A stretch of DNA of 64,000 bases from Mycolicibacterium sp. lyk4-40-TYG-92 (lineage in GTDB: Bacteria > Actinomycetota > Actinomycetes > Mycobacteriales > Mycobacteriaceae), in assembly GCF_030209435.1 (NCBI RefSeq), contig NZ_JARVRX010000004.1:182650-246649 (forward strand), in the 5' to 3' direction. The notes beneath the pieces were generated by a model that worked only from the letters and a program-made list of their open reading frames with translations, was not told the origin of the DNA and did no database searches. The translations under genes and the position numbers were made by a program. This document shows positions 35,202 through 44,071 of the stretch, piece after piece. How positions within the stretch are numbered: the first letter of the stretch is position 1; every line of letters starts with the position of its first letter.

Positions 35202-35278
35202 CACCGGTCCTGGCCTCGGGTTTTGGGATACCGGAGTCGGGGTAGCCACAACTCGATTCTTGCAAACCGGAAGGACCG

Positions 35279-36280
35279 ATGACGCTACCTCGCATGCAGC
35301 CCGGCCAAAGTGATATCGCCGAAGCTCGAGACATCGTGGGCGCCGTGGCATCGGCGTTCTCGCATCAGGTCGTAGGCCAGCAGCACCTGCGTGAAACGAT
35401 GCTCGTCGCCCTGCTCGGTGGTGGTCACCTGCTGATCGAGAGCGTGCCCGGCCTCGCCAAGACCACCGCGGCGCGGGTCCTGGCCGCATCGGTCGGCGGC
35501 AGCTTCCGCCGCATCCAGTGCACGCCGGATCTGTTGCCCAGCGACATCATCGGCACACAGATCTTCGAGGCGGACACCAACTCGTTCACCACCCAGCTGG
35601 GCCCGGTGCACGCCAATATCGTGTTGCTCGACGAGGTCAACCGCTCGAGCGCCAAGACGCAGAGCGCAATGCTCGAGGCGATGGAGGAACGCCAGACCAC
35701 AATCGCCGGCGTCGAATACCCGCTACCCGAGCCGTTTCTCGTCATCGCGACCCAGAACCCAGTCGACCAGGAAGGCACCTATCCCCTATCGGAGGCCCAG
35801 ACCGACCGTTTCATGCTCAAAGAGCTCGTGCACTACCCATCGATCACCGACGAGATCGAGATCATCGACCGCATGGACGCCGGGCGGTACGACCGCGATC
35901 GTCATCCCGCCCCGGTGGTATCCCTCGACGACGTTCGCCGCGCGCAGGAGATCGTTCGTTCGGTCCACCTGGACCGCGCACTCGTCGCCTACGCAAGCCG
36001 ACTGGTCGCGGTCACGCGTGACCCGGCCCAACACCTGCCGTCCAACCTCGCCCGACTCATCGAATACGGCGCGAGCCCCCGCGCCACCATCGCCTTCTGC
36101 CGGTCCGCACGCGCACTCGCCGTCATCCACGACCGCGGACACGTTGTACCCGAGGACATTTCGATTCTCGCTCACCGCGTGCTGCGCCATCGGCTGATTC
36201 TCGGCTTCGAGGCCGCGAGCGCCCGGATCACGCCTGACGCCGTGGTCGACGCGGTGCTGCAGACGGTCCCGGTGCCGTGA
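35279..36280 (+). CDS. MoxR-family AAA+ ATPase
   Basis: A 333-residue MoxR AAA+ protein. The Walker A region is ESVPGLAKTT at 54-63; family members normally read EGVPGLAKT, so the first Gly of the P-loop is Ser here. Walker B IVLLDEVNR is at 114-122, and TQNPVDQEGTYPLSEAQTDRF is the sensor-1/MoxR signature. MoxR proteins act as chaperone-like ATPases that mature or load cofactors into partner proteins carrying VWA domains. It leads a tight operon with a DUF58 protein, a membrane protein, a VWA protein and a TPR-like protein. Confidence 0.95.
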   Translation: MTLPRMQPGQSDIAEARDIVGAVASAFSHQVVGQQHLRETMLVALLGGGHLLIESVPGLAKTTAARVLAASVGGSFRRIQCTPDLLPSDIIGTQIFEADTNSFTTQLGPVHANIVLLDEVNRSSAKTQSAMLEAMEERQTTIAGVEYPLPEPFLVIATQNPVDQEGTYPLSEAQTDRFMLKELVHYPSITDEIEIIDRMDAGRYDRDRHPAPVVSLDDVRRAQEIVRSVHLDRALVAYASRLVAVTRDPAQHLPSNLARLIEYGASPRATIAFCRSARALAVIHDRGHVVPEDISILAHRVLRHRLILGFEAASARITPDAVVDAVLQTVPVP

Positions 36281-36287
36281 GGCCGAC

Positions 36288-37154
36288 ATGGGAAAACACC
36301 TCGACGCCGCGAGAATTCACATCGGCCGCGACCCGGGCAGCCTCCTGGAAGGTGGCCGCTACGCGCTGATCCACACCCGGAGCCTCGAGTTCGACGAACT
36401 GCGTCCCTACGTCCCGGGCGACGATGTCCGGGACATCGATTGGAAGGCGAGTTCCCGGTCCGGACACACCCTGATCAAACAATTCGTATCCGAGAAGCAC
36501 CACAAGATCGTGGTGGTCGCCGACGCCGGCCGCAACGTGACGGCGCTCGCCCCATCGGGAGAGTTCAAGAAGGACATCGTCGTGCATGTCATCGGCGCGA
36601 TCGGACTCATGACGTTGCGTCGATCCGACGAGATCGGCCTGGTCACCGGCGACCGCCGTGGCTGCATCGACACCCGGCTGCGCCGCGGCGAGACCCACAT
36701 CGAGCGCATGCTGCACCACTACCTGCAGTTGACCGACGGATCGCCCGCACGCAGCGATCTACTCGTCCAACTCCGCTGGCTCGCAACGCATTACCGCCAC
36801 CGGCTGCTGGTGTTCATCGTGTCCGACGAGCCTGACATCAGTGACGCATTGGGAAATGTGCTGCGATCACTGACTGCCCGGCACGACGTGCTGTGGGCGC
36901 TGGTGACCGACATGCCGCCGGTGGAAGCCGACACCGGCCGGAGCTACGACGCCGCTGACGGGCAGTTCCTCTTGCCGCCGTCCGCACTCGACCGCAGTGT
37001 CGCCGCAGCATACCGGCGGTCGGAAGACGAACGCCGACAGAATCTTTCGGAGTTCTTGACCGTGTCCGGCGTGCCACATGCGCGAATCGACGCGAGCGCC
37101 CAGATCAAATCGGCGTTGACGGCGATGACGGGGGTCTACGCACGTGCCAGATGA
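36288..37154 (+). CDS. DUF58 domain protein of the MoxR operon
   Basis: A 288-residue DUF58 protein. The signature GDDVRDIDWKASSRSG is at 44-59, followed by a VWA-like strand KIVVVADAGRNVTALAP in which the metal site reads DAGRN rather than DxSxS. Later blocks are LVQLRWLATHYRHRLLVFIVSDEPD and a C-terminal SGVPHARIDA. No membrane helix. DUF58 proteins accompany MoxR in almost all bacteria and are assumed to be its adaptor or client. It starts 8 bases after moxR and overlaps the next gene by 11 bases. Confidence 0.92.
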   Translation: MGKHLDAARIHIGRDPGSLLEGGRYALIHTRSLEFDELRPYVPGDDVRDIDWKASSRSGHTLIKQFVSEKHHKIVVVADAGRNVTALAPSGEFKKDIVVHVIGAIGLMTLRRSDEIGLVTGDRRGCIDTRLRRGETHIERMLHHYLQLTDGSPARSDLLVQLRWLATHYRHRLLVFIVSDEPDISDALGNVLRSLTARHDVLWALVTDMPPVEADTGRSYDAADGQFLLPPSALDRSVAAAYRRSEDERRQNLSEFLTVSGVPHARIDASAQIKSALTAMTGVYARAR

Positions 37155-37620
37155 CGATCTCCTGCGCTACGTGATCGGTCCCGAGCCCTACTCCGCGTGG
37201 TGGCCGTGGCTCTCGGGCGCGCTCGTACTCGGTGTGATCGCCTGGTATGCCTGGCTTTTCATGGCGACGTCGAGTTCTGAACGGATCGGCGACGTGCGGT
37301 TGATCCGCACGGTGCGGGACGAGATGATCAAGCGCCGCGCGGTCCGGGACATCCGCGGCATTGCCAGGCGCCATCGATCGGGCTACCTCTCCGCGCCGGC
37401 TGCCGGGGCGGCGCTGAGCCGGGAAGTCCGACGGTTCCTGCATGCGGCGACCGGGCTGGGCGTCCAGTACATGCACGTCGGCGCCATCGCGGCCGGCCCA
37501 GCGAGTGCTGCCGCACCATTGCTGTCCGAACTCGTTGACGTGCAATTCAATCCGAGCTCAGATGTCGATGTCGGCCAAGCCTGCGCGACTGCCGAAGCGC
37601 TGGTCATGCGATGGAGCTGA
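37144..37620 (+). CDS. Single-pass membrane protein of the MoxR operon
   Basis: A 158-residue protein with one clear transmembrane helix near the start (WWPWLSGALVLGVIAWYAWLF) and a cytosolic-looking basic part (RTVRDEMIKRRAVRDIRGIARRHRSG), then a small Ala-rich domain. Its place and layout match the short DUF4381-like membrane component found third in MoxR/Bat operons, but no strong motif confirms it. GTG 37144 lies within the end of the DUF58 gene, and its own end overlaps the VWA gene by 10 bases, so translation of the three is coupled. Confidence 0.75.
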   Translation: MPDDDLLRYVIGPEPYSAWWPWLSGALVLGVIAWYAWLFMATSSSERIGDVRLIRTVRDEMIKRRAVRDIRGIARRHRSGYLSAPAAGAALSREVRRFLHAATGLGVQYMHVGAIAAGPASAAAPLLSELVDVQFNPSSDVDVGQACATAEALVMRWS

Positions 37621-39374
37621 TCTGGCGGCTTGCAGCGATCATCGGGTGCGTCGCGCTCGCGGCGTGCGTGGCATTCGCCGTGCTCTGGCCGCACCGCCAT
37701 CGACCCGGTGACATGCGGCCGCTCGCCAACACCGGCCGCCTGACGCGCCTGCCCGAATATCGGCGGGCACAACGCCGGAACACGATCTCGGTGTGGTCCG
37801 CCGTCGCGCTGCTCGTGGTGGGATTCGGCGCCACCGTCGTGGCCACGGCGCGACCGACCGGACTGCCCACACTGGAGCGCCGCTCCGAAGCTGCTGCGCC
37901 GCAGGACATCATGATCTGTGTCGGAGCTCCGGTCTCCGATGCCCCCGTGACCGCGGCGCTGCAGTTCTTCGCCGAATCCGCCCGCGAATTCACCACGGAA
38001 CGGATCGGGCTGACGTCTGCCAATCGCCGTGTCGTCCCATTGACCCGGGACTACCAGTACGTTGCCGCGCAGTTCACCGCCTACGCCCGTCAGACAAAGA
38101 GCAGCGACGCCAGACCGTTTGTCGCTCCGGTGCGGTACGCCGGCTACACCCCGAACATCGACGACCTGCTCGCGCTGTGCATGGCCGGGTTCCCGCCGTC
38201 CGCTGCCACCTCGACACCACGCAGGTCACTCATCTACGTCGGACCGGAAGCATCGAATGGTGAACCGGGCCGGCTCTTCGGCGGCGCCGCGCTTCGGGAC
38301 CTGGCTGCCGCCGGCAAGATCCAGGTCAACGCACTCCTCATCGGCGACGGGGCAGGCACGGTCTCCGGGCTCGTACACGACTCCGGCGGCAGGTCCCACT
38401 CCGCCACCGATGTCGGTGCGTCGTTGCGCGACATCACCCGCCATCCCCCTCCGGCGGATCGGACAAACGTTGCCGCCAAACCGACCGAGACGCCGGACGT
38501 TCCACTCCTGGTGGCCCTCTTGGCAGTGTTCGGCGCGGCATGGTGGCGACGCCGGAGCACCGAACACGCCGGCTGGCGGACGTGGCGCTGGGCCGGATTC
38601 GGGGTGACCGTGCTGCTGTTGATCGCTGCCGCAACCCGCCCAACCATCGGCGCGACGGTGCCCCCGCCCGAGACCGCTGGTGCGCTCGAGCCGAACATCT
38701 TCCTGGTCGTCGACCGCTCGTCGAACATGGCGGCACCGGGACCCGACGGGCGCGGACGCGCCGCCGAGGCGAGCGCCGACATCACGCAACTGATCGACCG
38801 CTACCCGTCGGCCCGGTTCGCCGTCATCGGATTCGCTTCCGGCCCAGCGCTGGAATGGCCGCTGTCGGCCGATGCGTGGAGCCTGAAGCCCGTCGTGACG
38901 ACGCCAGTCACCTCTCGCGCACCCGAGTTGCCGCCCGCCGATGCCGGCGCGGCAAGCACGGTGCTGCGCTATCAGCTGCTCAGCGCAGTCCAGCAGTACC
39001 CGGATGCCAAGAACCTCGTCTATTACCTCGGCGCCGGAACACCGGAATCCGCCACCCCACAAAGGGAATTCGACCTGCCGCAGGGTGTGGTCACCGGCGG
39101 AGCGGTGATCGGCTACGGCGACGACGCGGTACCCACCCTGCGTGCCGTCGCGCAACAGATCGGGGTGCCGTACGTACAGCGCGCAGACGCGGGGCTGCCG
39201 GCCGACACGCTCACCGACGTCACCCGCCCCGTCCAACAGCCCACCGGCTCCGCCCGCAGCGGCACGGAACTCTATTGGGCGCTCTCGGGGCTTGCCGCCG
39301 TGCTCCTGCTCATCGAGCTGTTTCTGACGATGCGGGAAGCCGCCCGGTCCCGACTGGATCGAGTCCGGCTGTGA
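37611..39374 (+). CDS. Membrane protein with two VWA-like halves (BatA/BatB-like fusion)
   Basis: A 587-residue membrane protein. Helices lie near 5-25, 61-80, 297-311, 327-342 and 555-573, splitting it into two repeats, each with two helices followed by an extracytoplasmic VWA-like domain. The second domain starts FLVVDRSSNM (364-373), a near-MIDAS with Asn for the last Ser of DxSxS; the first starts DIMICVGAPVS (99-109) with no MIDAS. Both have the matching segment ATxRPT before the domain (79-83, 341-345). BatA and BatB are usually separate genes; here they seem joined. Partner of MoxR in a presumed envelope-related chaperone complex. Confidence 0.82.
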   Translation: MELIWRLAAIIGCVALAACVAFAVLWPHRHRPGDMRPLANTGRLTRLPEYRRAQRRNTISVWSAVALLVVGFGATVVATARPTGLPTLERRSEAAAPQDIMICVGAPVSDAPVTAALQFFAESAREFTTERIGLTSANRRVVPLTRDYQYVAAQFTAYARQTKSSDARPFVAPVRYAGYTPNIDDLLALCMAGFPPSAATSTPRRSLIYVGPEASNGEPGRLFGGAALRDLAAAGKIQVNALLIGDGAGTVSGLVHDSGGRSHSATDVGASLRDITRHPPPADRTNVAAKPTETPDVPLLVALLAVFGAAWWRRRSTEHAGWRTWRWAGFGVTVLLLIAAATRPTIGATVPPPETAGALEPNIFLVVDRSSNMAAPGPDGRGRAAEASADITQLIDRYPSARFAVIGFASGPALEWPLSADAWSLKPVVTTPVTSRAPELPPADAGAASTVLRYQLLSAVQQYPDAKNLVYYLGAGTPESATPQREFDLPQGVVTGGAVIGYGDDAVPTLRAVAQQIGVPYVQRADAGLPADTLTDVTRPVQQPTGSARSGTELYWALSGLAAVLLLIELFLTMREAARSRLDRVRL

Positions 39375-40069
39375 AAACCGGCCGACCGCAGCTGCGTCGC
39401 CGGCTCCTCCTGGGCTCGGCACCCGTCGTCGCGGGTGTACTGATCCTCGCCGCGAAGCTCGCGTCGGTCGCCGTGGTCGGCGACTCGGTGGTCACCGATT
39501 ACGCGAACCGCGACACCGCGGCGCTGTCCGCCGACATCTCAATCCTGCGGCGGTTCAACGTCATCGAACCTGCCCGGGTGTCCTATGCCGGCGGGAGCCT
39601 CGCGGTGCTGCAGCACCGGCTCCGCGACGCGGACAGCGAATTCGGCGACGCCCTGGCTCGGACGCCGGCTGAACGATCGTGCCCGGTCCGCGTCAACCTC
39701 GAGCTGGTTCGGGAAACCCTCGGGGACCAGGCTGCCGCATCGGACGACCGCGACGCTGCTGCCCGTCAGTACACCGCGGCCAGAGACGTGGTCGAACACG
39801 CGCCCGCCAACTGTTTTGCGGGCAATACCGATACCGATTCCGAGCGCCACCGGATCCGCGCGGAAGCCATGCCCCGACTGGATGCCAAGCTCGCGGCGAC
39901 GGGCCGGCCGCCGGCCGCACCGCCACCACCGCCTCCGCAGGCACCACCACCGGCACCACCACCGGTATCCGGGGACGCCACGTCGACACTTCCACCACCC
40001 CTGCCGCCGCCTGATGCCACGGACCCGATGCAAGGGCTGCAACAAATCCTGCGCGATGCGGCGCAGTGA
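39371..40069 (+). CDS. Membrane-anchored TPR-like protein with proline-rich tail (BatE-like position)
   Basis: A 232-residue protein. A basic N-terminus (RPQLRRRLLLG) and one helix (SAPVVAGVLILAAKLASVAVVG) anchor it. The external part is helical, with a TPR-like DSEFGDALARTPAERSCPVRVNLELVRETLGDQAAASDDRDAAARQY split over residues 80-140 and two Cys. A tail of about 40 residues is nearly all Pro and Ala (APPPPPPQAPPPAPPP), ending QGLQQILRDAAQ. GTG 39371 overlaps the VWA stop as GTGA. By position it is the last component of the MoxR operon. Confidence 0.75.
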   Translation: MKTGRPQLRRRLLLGSAPVVAGVLILAAKLASVAVVGDSVVTDYANRDTAALSADISILRRFNVIEPARVSYAGGSLAVLQHRLRDADSEFGDALARTPAERSCPVRVNLELVRETLGDQAAASDDRDAAARQYTAARDVVEHAPANCFAGNTDTDSERHRIRAEAMPRLDAKLAATGRPPAAPPPPPPQAPPPAPPPVSGDATSTLPPPLPPPDATDPMQGLQQILRDAAQ

Positions 40070-40113
40070 CGACGGCAGGTGTGCCCGCGGAGACGTCCGG
40101 GTATGCACCATCG

Positions 40114-40653
40114 ATGAGTGAGACCGCTCTGCTGATCATCGACATGTTCAACGACTACCGGCACGAAGACGGCCAAGACCTCGCGAGGAACGTCGCCGAG
40201 ATTCTCGATCCGCTGCAACGGCTCCTCACCGAGGCACATGAGCACGACGGTGTCGATGTCCTGTACGTCAATGACAACCACGAAGACTTCAGTGCCGGCC
40301 GGCAGGAAATCGTCGACATCGCGCTCGCCGGACGCCACCCCGAGCTCGTCAGGCCGTTGGTCCCGACGGACGGAAGCACCTTCCTGACCAAAGTGCGGCA
40401 CAGCGTCTTCTATGCCACCGCACTCGACTACCTGCTGCGGCAGCGCGGCGTCGGCACGCTGATCCTGACGGGCCAGGTCACCGAACAGTGCATCCTCTAC
40501 AGCGCGCTCGACGGCTACCTGCGGCACTACAACGTCGTGGTGCCGGCCGACGCGGTCGCGCACATCGACCCAGAACTCGGTAAGGCGGCACTCGCCATGA
40601 TGCACCGGAATATGGACGCCGATATCGTCGAGTCCACGCGGTGCCTGCCGTGA
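40114..40653 (+). CDS. Isochorismatase-family cysteine hydrolase
   Basis: A 179-residue hydrolase with the family triad: Asp10 in LIIDMFNDY, Lys93 in FLTKVRHSVF and Cys126 in TGQVTEQCILYSALDGY, with the cis-peptide region just before the Cys. Relatives include nicotinamidases and N-carbamoyl amide hydrolases. ATG 40114 (MSETALLIIDM) gives the normal family start; an in-frame GTG at 40066 overlaps the upstream TPR gene as GTGA and would add 16 residues, so cotranscription with the MoxR operon is possible. Substrate unknown. Confidence 0.88.
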   Translation: MSETALLIIDMFNDYRHEDGQDLARNVAEILDPLQRLLTEAHEHDGVDVLYVNDNHEDFSAGRQEIVDIALAGRHPELVRPLVPTDGSTFLTKVRHSVFYATALDYLLRQRGVGTLILTGQVTEQCILYSALDGYLRHYNVVVPADAVAHIDPELGKAALAMMHRNMDADIVESTRCLP

Positions 40654-40683
40654 ACCGCGTGTACCGACCGTGACACCGGGTAT

Positions 40684-42600
40684 GTGCTCGGTGTGAACAC
40701 GACACCACCAGCTCCGCCGCCGCTTACCCCCATCGACACCGTCGCCGAACTTGCCGCTCGGCTGCGCGTGGATTCGATCCGGTCCAGTACCAGCGCCGGG
40801 TCCGGTCACCCCACGTCGAGCATGTCGGCCGCGGATCTCATCGCCGTCCTCCTCACCCGCCATCTGCGCTACGACTGGCGCGATCCGGCCGCCGTCACCA
40901 ACGACCACCTCGTCTTCTCGAAGGGCCACGCGTCGCCGCTGCTGTATTCGGCGTTCGCGGCCGTCGGTGCGATCACCGACGACGAGTTGATCGACGGCTA
41001 TCGCCGGTTCGGACAGCGCCTACAAGGCCATCCCACCCCGGTGTTGCCGTGGGTGGATGTCGCGACAGGCTCACTCGGCCAGGGACTGCCGGACGGCATC
41101 GGACTCGCGCTCGCCGGTAAGTACCTCGACGGTCTTTCCTACCGGGTGTGGGTACTGTGCGGCGACAGCGAGATGGCTGAAGGCTCCATGTGGGAAGCGC
41201 TCGACAAGGCGTCCTATTACAAACTCGACAACCTCGTCGCCCTCATCGACGTGAACAGGCTGGGACAACGGGGCGCGACGGACCTCGGCTGGAACGTCGC
41301 TGCCTACGCGCGGCGCTGCCAGGCTTTCGGCGCCCGGACACTCGTGGTCGACGGACACGACCTCACCGCGATCGACGAAGCGATGGCAAGCGTGACCGCT
41401 CCAGAAGCTGAGGACCGGCCGACGGTGATCATCGCCAGAACCATCAAGGGCAAAGGGTTCTCGGAGGTGGAGGACAGCCCGGACTGGCATGGCAAACCGT
41501 TCCCAGAGGACATGGCCCAACGGGCGATCGCCGAACTCGGCGGCCGGCGCCGGGTGATCGTGCGCGGCCTCGAGCCACCGGCGCCCGCGCCGACCGAGAA
41601 CTGGGACGCGGTCGAGCCCGTCGACCTCCCCAGCTACCAACTCGGTGACGACGTCGCGACGCGAAAGGCATACGGTGCTGCGCTCGTATCCGTCGGCAGT
41701 CGCAATCGTCACGTGGTCGCACTCGACGGCGAGGTCGGAAATTCCACCCACGCAGGCGAATTCGCGCAGGCATTCCCCGACCGCTACTTCGAGATGTTCA
41801 TCGCCGAACAGCAGATGGTCGCCGCGGCCACCGGCCTCGGCGTCCGCGGATACATCCCGTTCGCCTCCACGTTCGCGGCGTTCCTGACACGCGCCTACGA
41901 CTTCATTCGCATGGGCGCGATATCGAATGCGAACCTGAAACTTGTTGGTTCCCATGCCGGTGTCGAAATCGGCGCGGACGGCCCCTCGCAGATGGCACTC
42001 GAGGACCTGGCGATGATGCGTGCCGTCCACGACGCCGTCGTGCTGTACCCGAGTGATGCCACCAGCACCACAGCGTTGGTGCAATCGATGGCCGCGACAC
42101 CTGGAATCTGCTACCTGCGCACCACGCGCGGCGCCTACCCGGTGCTGTACGACGCCACCGAGGAGTTTCCCGTCGGCGGCGCCAAGCTCTTGCGGGTATC
42201 CGAGACCGACGACGTCACCCTGGTCGGCGCCGGCGTGACGGTACACGAATGCCTCAGCGCCGCAGACCAACTCGCCGGCGAAGGCATCGCCGCACGGGTC
42301 ATCGACTGTTACTCGATCAAACCGCTGGACGCGGCCACCGTCGCCGCGGCTGTGGGCGCCACCGGTGGCCGCGTCGTCGTCGCCGAGGATCACCATCCCG
42401 AAGGCGGTCTCGGGTCGGCAGTTCTCGATGCGCTCGCCGCGCACGATGTTGCCGATATCCGTCTCGCGCATCTGGCGGTTCGCGGGATGCCCGGGTCCGG
42501 TACGTCCCGCGAGCTGCTCGGCTGGGCAGGCATCGACGCGGACCACATCCGTGAGGCCGCGACGATGTTGATCGCCAAGAGCGTGGTGGGCAGCCGGTGA
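40684..42600 (+). CDS. Transketolase (full-length second copy type)
   Basis: A 638-residue thiamine-diphosphate enzyme. RVDSIRSSTSAGSGHPTSSMSAADL and KGHASPLLYSAFAAVG are the N-terminal transketolase signatures; GDSEMAEGSMWEALDKASYYKLDNLVALIDVNRLGQ holds the TPP GDS...N motif; EVGNSTHAGEFAQAFPDRYFEMFIAEQQMV starts the Pyr domain with its catalytic Glu. The phrase AGVEIGADGPSQMALEDLAMMR is in the usual place. It interconverts pentose-phosphate sugars, or related ketoses. It is not in a pentose-phosphate cluster here, so it may be a second copy. GTG 40684, with GTG 40693 an alternative. Confidence 0.92.
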   Translation: MLGVNTTPPAPPPLTPIDTVAELAARLRVDSIRSSTSAGSGHPTSSMSAADLIAVLLTRHLRYDWRDPAAVTNDHLVFSKGHASPLLYSAFAAVGAITDDELIDGYRRFGQRLQGHPTPVLPWVDVATGSLGQGLPDGIGLALAGKYLDGLSYRVWVLCGDSEMAEGSMWEALDKASYYKLDNLVALIDVNRLGQRGATDLGWNVAAYARRCQAFGARTLVVDGHDLTAIDEAMASVTAPEAEDRPTVIIARTIKGKGFSEVEDSPDWHGKPFPEDMAQRAIAELGGRRRVIVRGLEPPAPAPTENWDAVEPVDLPSYQLGDDVATRKAYGAALVSVGSRNRHVVALDGEVGNSTHAGEFAQAFPDRYFEMFIAEQQMVAAATGLGVRGYIPFASTFAAFLTRAYDFIRMGAISNANLKLVGSHAGVEIGADGPSQMALEDLAMMRAVHDAVVLYPSDATSTTALVQSMAATPGICYLRTTRGAYPVLYDATEEFPVGGAKLLRVSETDDVTLVGAGVTVHECLSAADQLAGEGIAARVIDCYSIKPLDAATVAAAVGATGGRVVVAEDHHPEGGLGSAVLDALAAHDVADIRLAHLAVRGMPGSGTSRELLGWAGIDADHIREAATMLIAKSVVGSR

Positions 42601-42624
42601 ATTCCGGGCTGCGACAATGGACGC

Positions 42625-43239
42625 ATGGTCGAGCAGAGCCTGTGGATGCAGAAAGTCGAAGCCGATCCCGGCCACTCGCAGTGGTACATCGAACGGTTCC
42701 GGGCGTTGGCCCGCGCGGGTGAGGATCTCGTCGGTGAAGCCCGCCTCATCGACGCGATGGCCGCCCGCGGCGCGCGAATCCTCGACGCCGGCTGCGGCCC
42801 CGGCCGCATCGGCGGCTACCTCGCCGCGGCCGGACACGATGTGGTCGGAGTCGACGTCGACCCCGCTCTCATCGCAGCCGCAGAGGAGGATCACCCGGGA
42901 CCACGCTGGCTGGTGGGCGACCTCGCCGAACTCGACCTGCCGTCCCGTGGCATTCCGGAGCCGTTCGACCTGATCGTGTCGGCCGGCAACGTGATGACGT
43001 TCGTCGCCCCGAGCACCCGGGTCCAGGTGCTCTCCCGGCTGCGGGCCCACCTGGCCGACAACGGCCGCGTGGTCATCGGTTTCGGCGCGGGCCGCGACTA
43101 CGAGTTCGGTCAGTTCTTCCGGGACGCCAGCCAGGCCGGCCTCACCCCGGATGTGTTGCTGTCCACCTGGGATCTGCGGGTGTTCACCGACAAATCCGAC
43201 TTCCTGGTCGCGGTCCTCATCCCGATCCCGTCCGGGTAG
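42625..43239 (+). CDS. Class I SAM-dependent methyltransferase
   Basis: A 204-residue Rossmann-fold methyltransferase. Motif I is ILDAGCGPGRIGGYLAAAG near 52-70, followed by VVGVDVDPALIAAAEED, GDLAELDLP and FDLIVSAGNVMTFV, with a strand GRVVIGFGAGRDYEF. The N-terminus EQSLWMQKVEADPGHSQWYIERFRALA is a helical lid seen in small-molecule methyltransferases of this group. The acceptor is unknown. ATG 42625; it follows the transketolase by 25 bases in the same direction. Confidence 0.88.
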   Translation: MVEQSLWMQKVEADPGHSQWYIERFRALARAGEDLVGEARLIDAMAARGARILDAGCGPGRIGGYLAAAGHDVVGVDVDPALIAAAEEDHPGPRWLVGDLAELDLPSRGIPEPFDLIVSAGNVMTFVAPSTRVQVLSRLRAHLADNGRVVIGFGAGRDYEFGQFFRDASQAGLTPDVLLSTWDLRVFTDKSDFLVAVLIPIPSG

Positions 43240-43240
43240 C

Positions 43241-43888
43241 GTGACACCGGTGAACTTCTCTCGCGTGTCTTCCACCGTTGCACTGACCGCCTGCGCCGCA
43301 TCACTCGCCGTCGCCCTCACCGCGTGTGGCTCCGATGAAAAGCCGGCGGCGACGACGACCCAGGCGCCGTTGGTGACCACGACCCCGAGCGCGGTGTCCG
43401 CCCTCGACAACTCCTCGACCGCGGCCGCCCGGACCTGCCCGACGGCAGAAGGACAGGCCGGCTCACCCGAGTGGACGCTCAATGGCGCCACCGGCAGCGT
43501 TGCGGTGACCGGATCCACCGACACCGCCGCGCCGGTCGTCACCGTCAAGGGGCCGTTCAGCGTGAACCAGACCCAGGTGCAGACGCTGAAGGCCGGCACC
43601 GGACCCGTCGTCCCGGAAACCGCGACGGTCTCGGTCTGCTACGCGGGCTTCAACGGCCGGGACGGCTCGAAGTTCGACAGTGCCTACGACCGCGGTGCGC
43701 CGGCCACCTTCTCTCTCATGCGCGTCGTGCCCGGTTTCCAGAAGGCCATCGCCGGCCAGAAGGTCGGGTCCACCGTCGCCGTCGCGATGACGTCGGCCGA
43801 CGGCTACCCCGATGGCCAGCCGAGCGCGGGCATCGAGAAGGGTGACTCACTGGTCTTCGCGATCAAGATCCTCGACGTGTCGAACTGA
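43241..43888 (+). CDS. FKBP-type peptidyl-prolyl isomerase lipoprotein
   Basis: A 215-residue exported protein with a lipobox LTACGSD (acylated Cys29). A Thr/Ala-rich linker precedes the FKBP region: VSVCYAGFNGRDGSKFDSAYDRGAPATFSLMRVVPGFQKAIAGQKVGSTVAVAMTSADGY, in which the pattern GxxxDSxxxRG...VxxGxxxAxxGxKVG is diagnostic. The usual PPxxGYG is reduced to SADGYPDGQP. It would catalyse proline isomerisation outside the membrane, aiding folding of secreted proteins. GTG 43241; it begins 1 base after the methyltransferase stop. Confidence 0.9.
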   Translation: MTPVNFSRVSSTVALTACAASLAVALTACGSDEKPAATTTQAPLVTTTPSAVSALDNSSTAAARTCPTAEGQAGSPEWTLNGATGSVAVTGSTDTAAPVVTVKGPFSVNQTQVQTLKAGTGPVVPETATVSVCYAGFNGRDGSKFDSAYDRGAPATFSLMRVVPGFQKAIAGQKVGSTVAVAMTSADGYPDGQPSAGIEKGDSLVFAIKILDVSN

Positions 43889-44071
43889 TCATCGTGCTGC
43901 GGCGCTGCGCCGAACCTGTTATCAAGAACTTGGTTCATCGTTACCGCGAAACACCGTCGAGCAAAGGTGACCCCGACCTCAACTGACGCGACAATGGAAA
44001 CGTCGGAGTGCCGCGCTGGGGAGGACAGCGCAGCATGTCAGTAGGTCGCCGGTGCCGCGACGGGAGGATAT

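Noticed and set aside
39907..40016. CCACCACCACC-rich tract resembling a simple repeat or CRISPR-like array
   Set aside because: It is the coding sequence of the proline-rich tail of the TPR-like protein; no regular spacers.
41071..43599. 842-residue reverse frame
   Set aside because: Antisense to transketolase, methyltransferase and FKBP genes, each clearly coding on the other strand.
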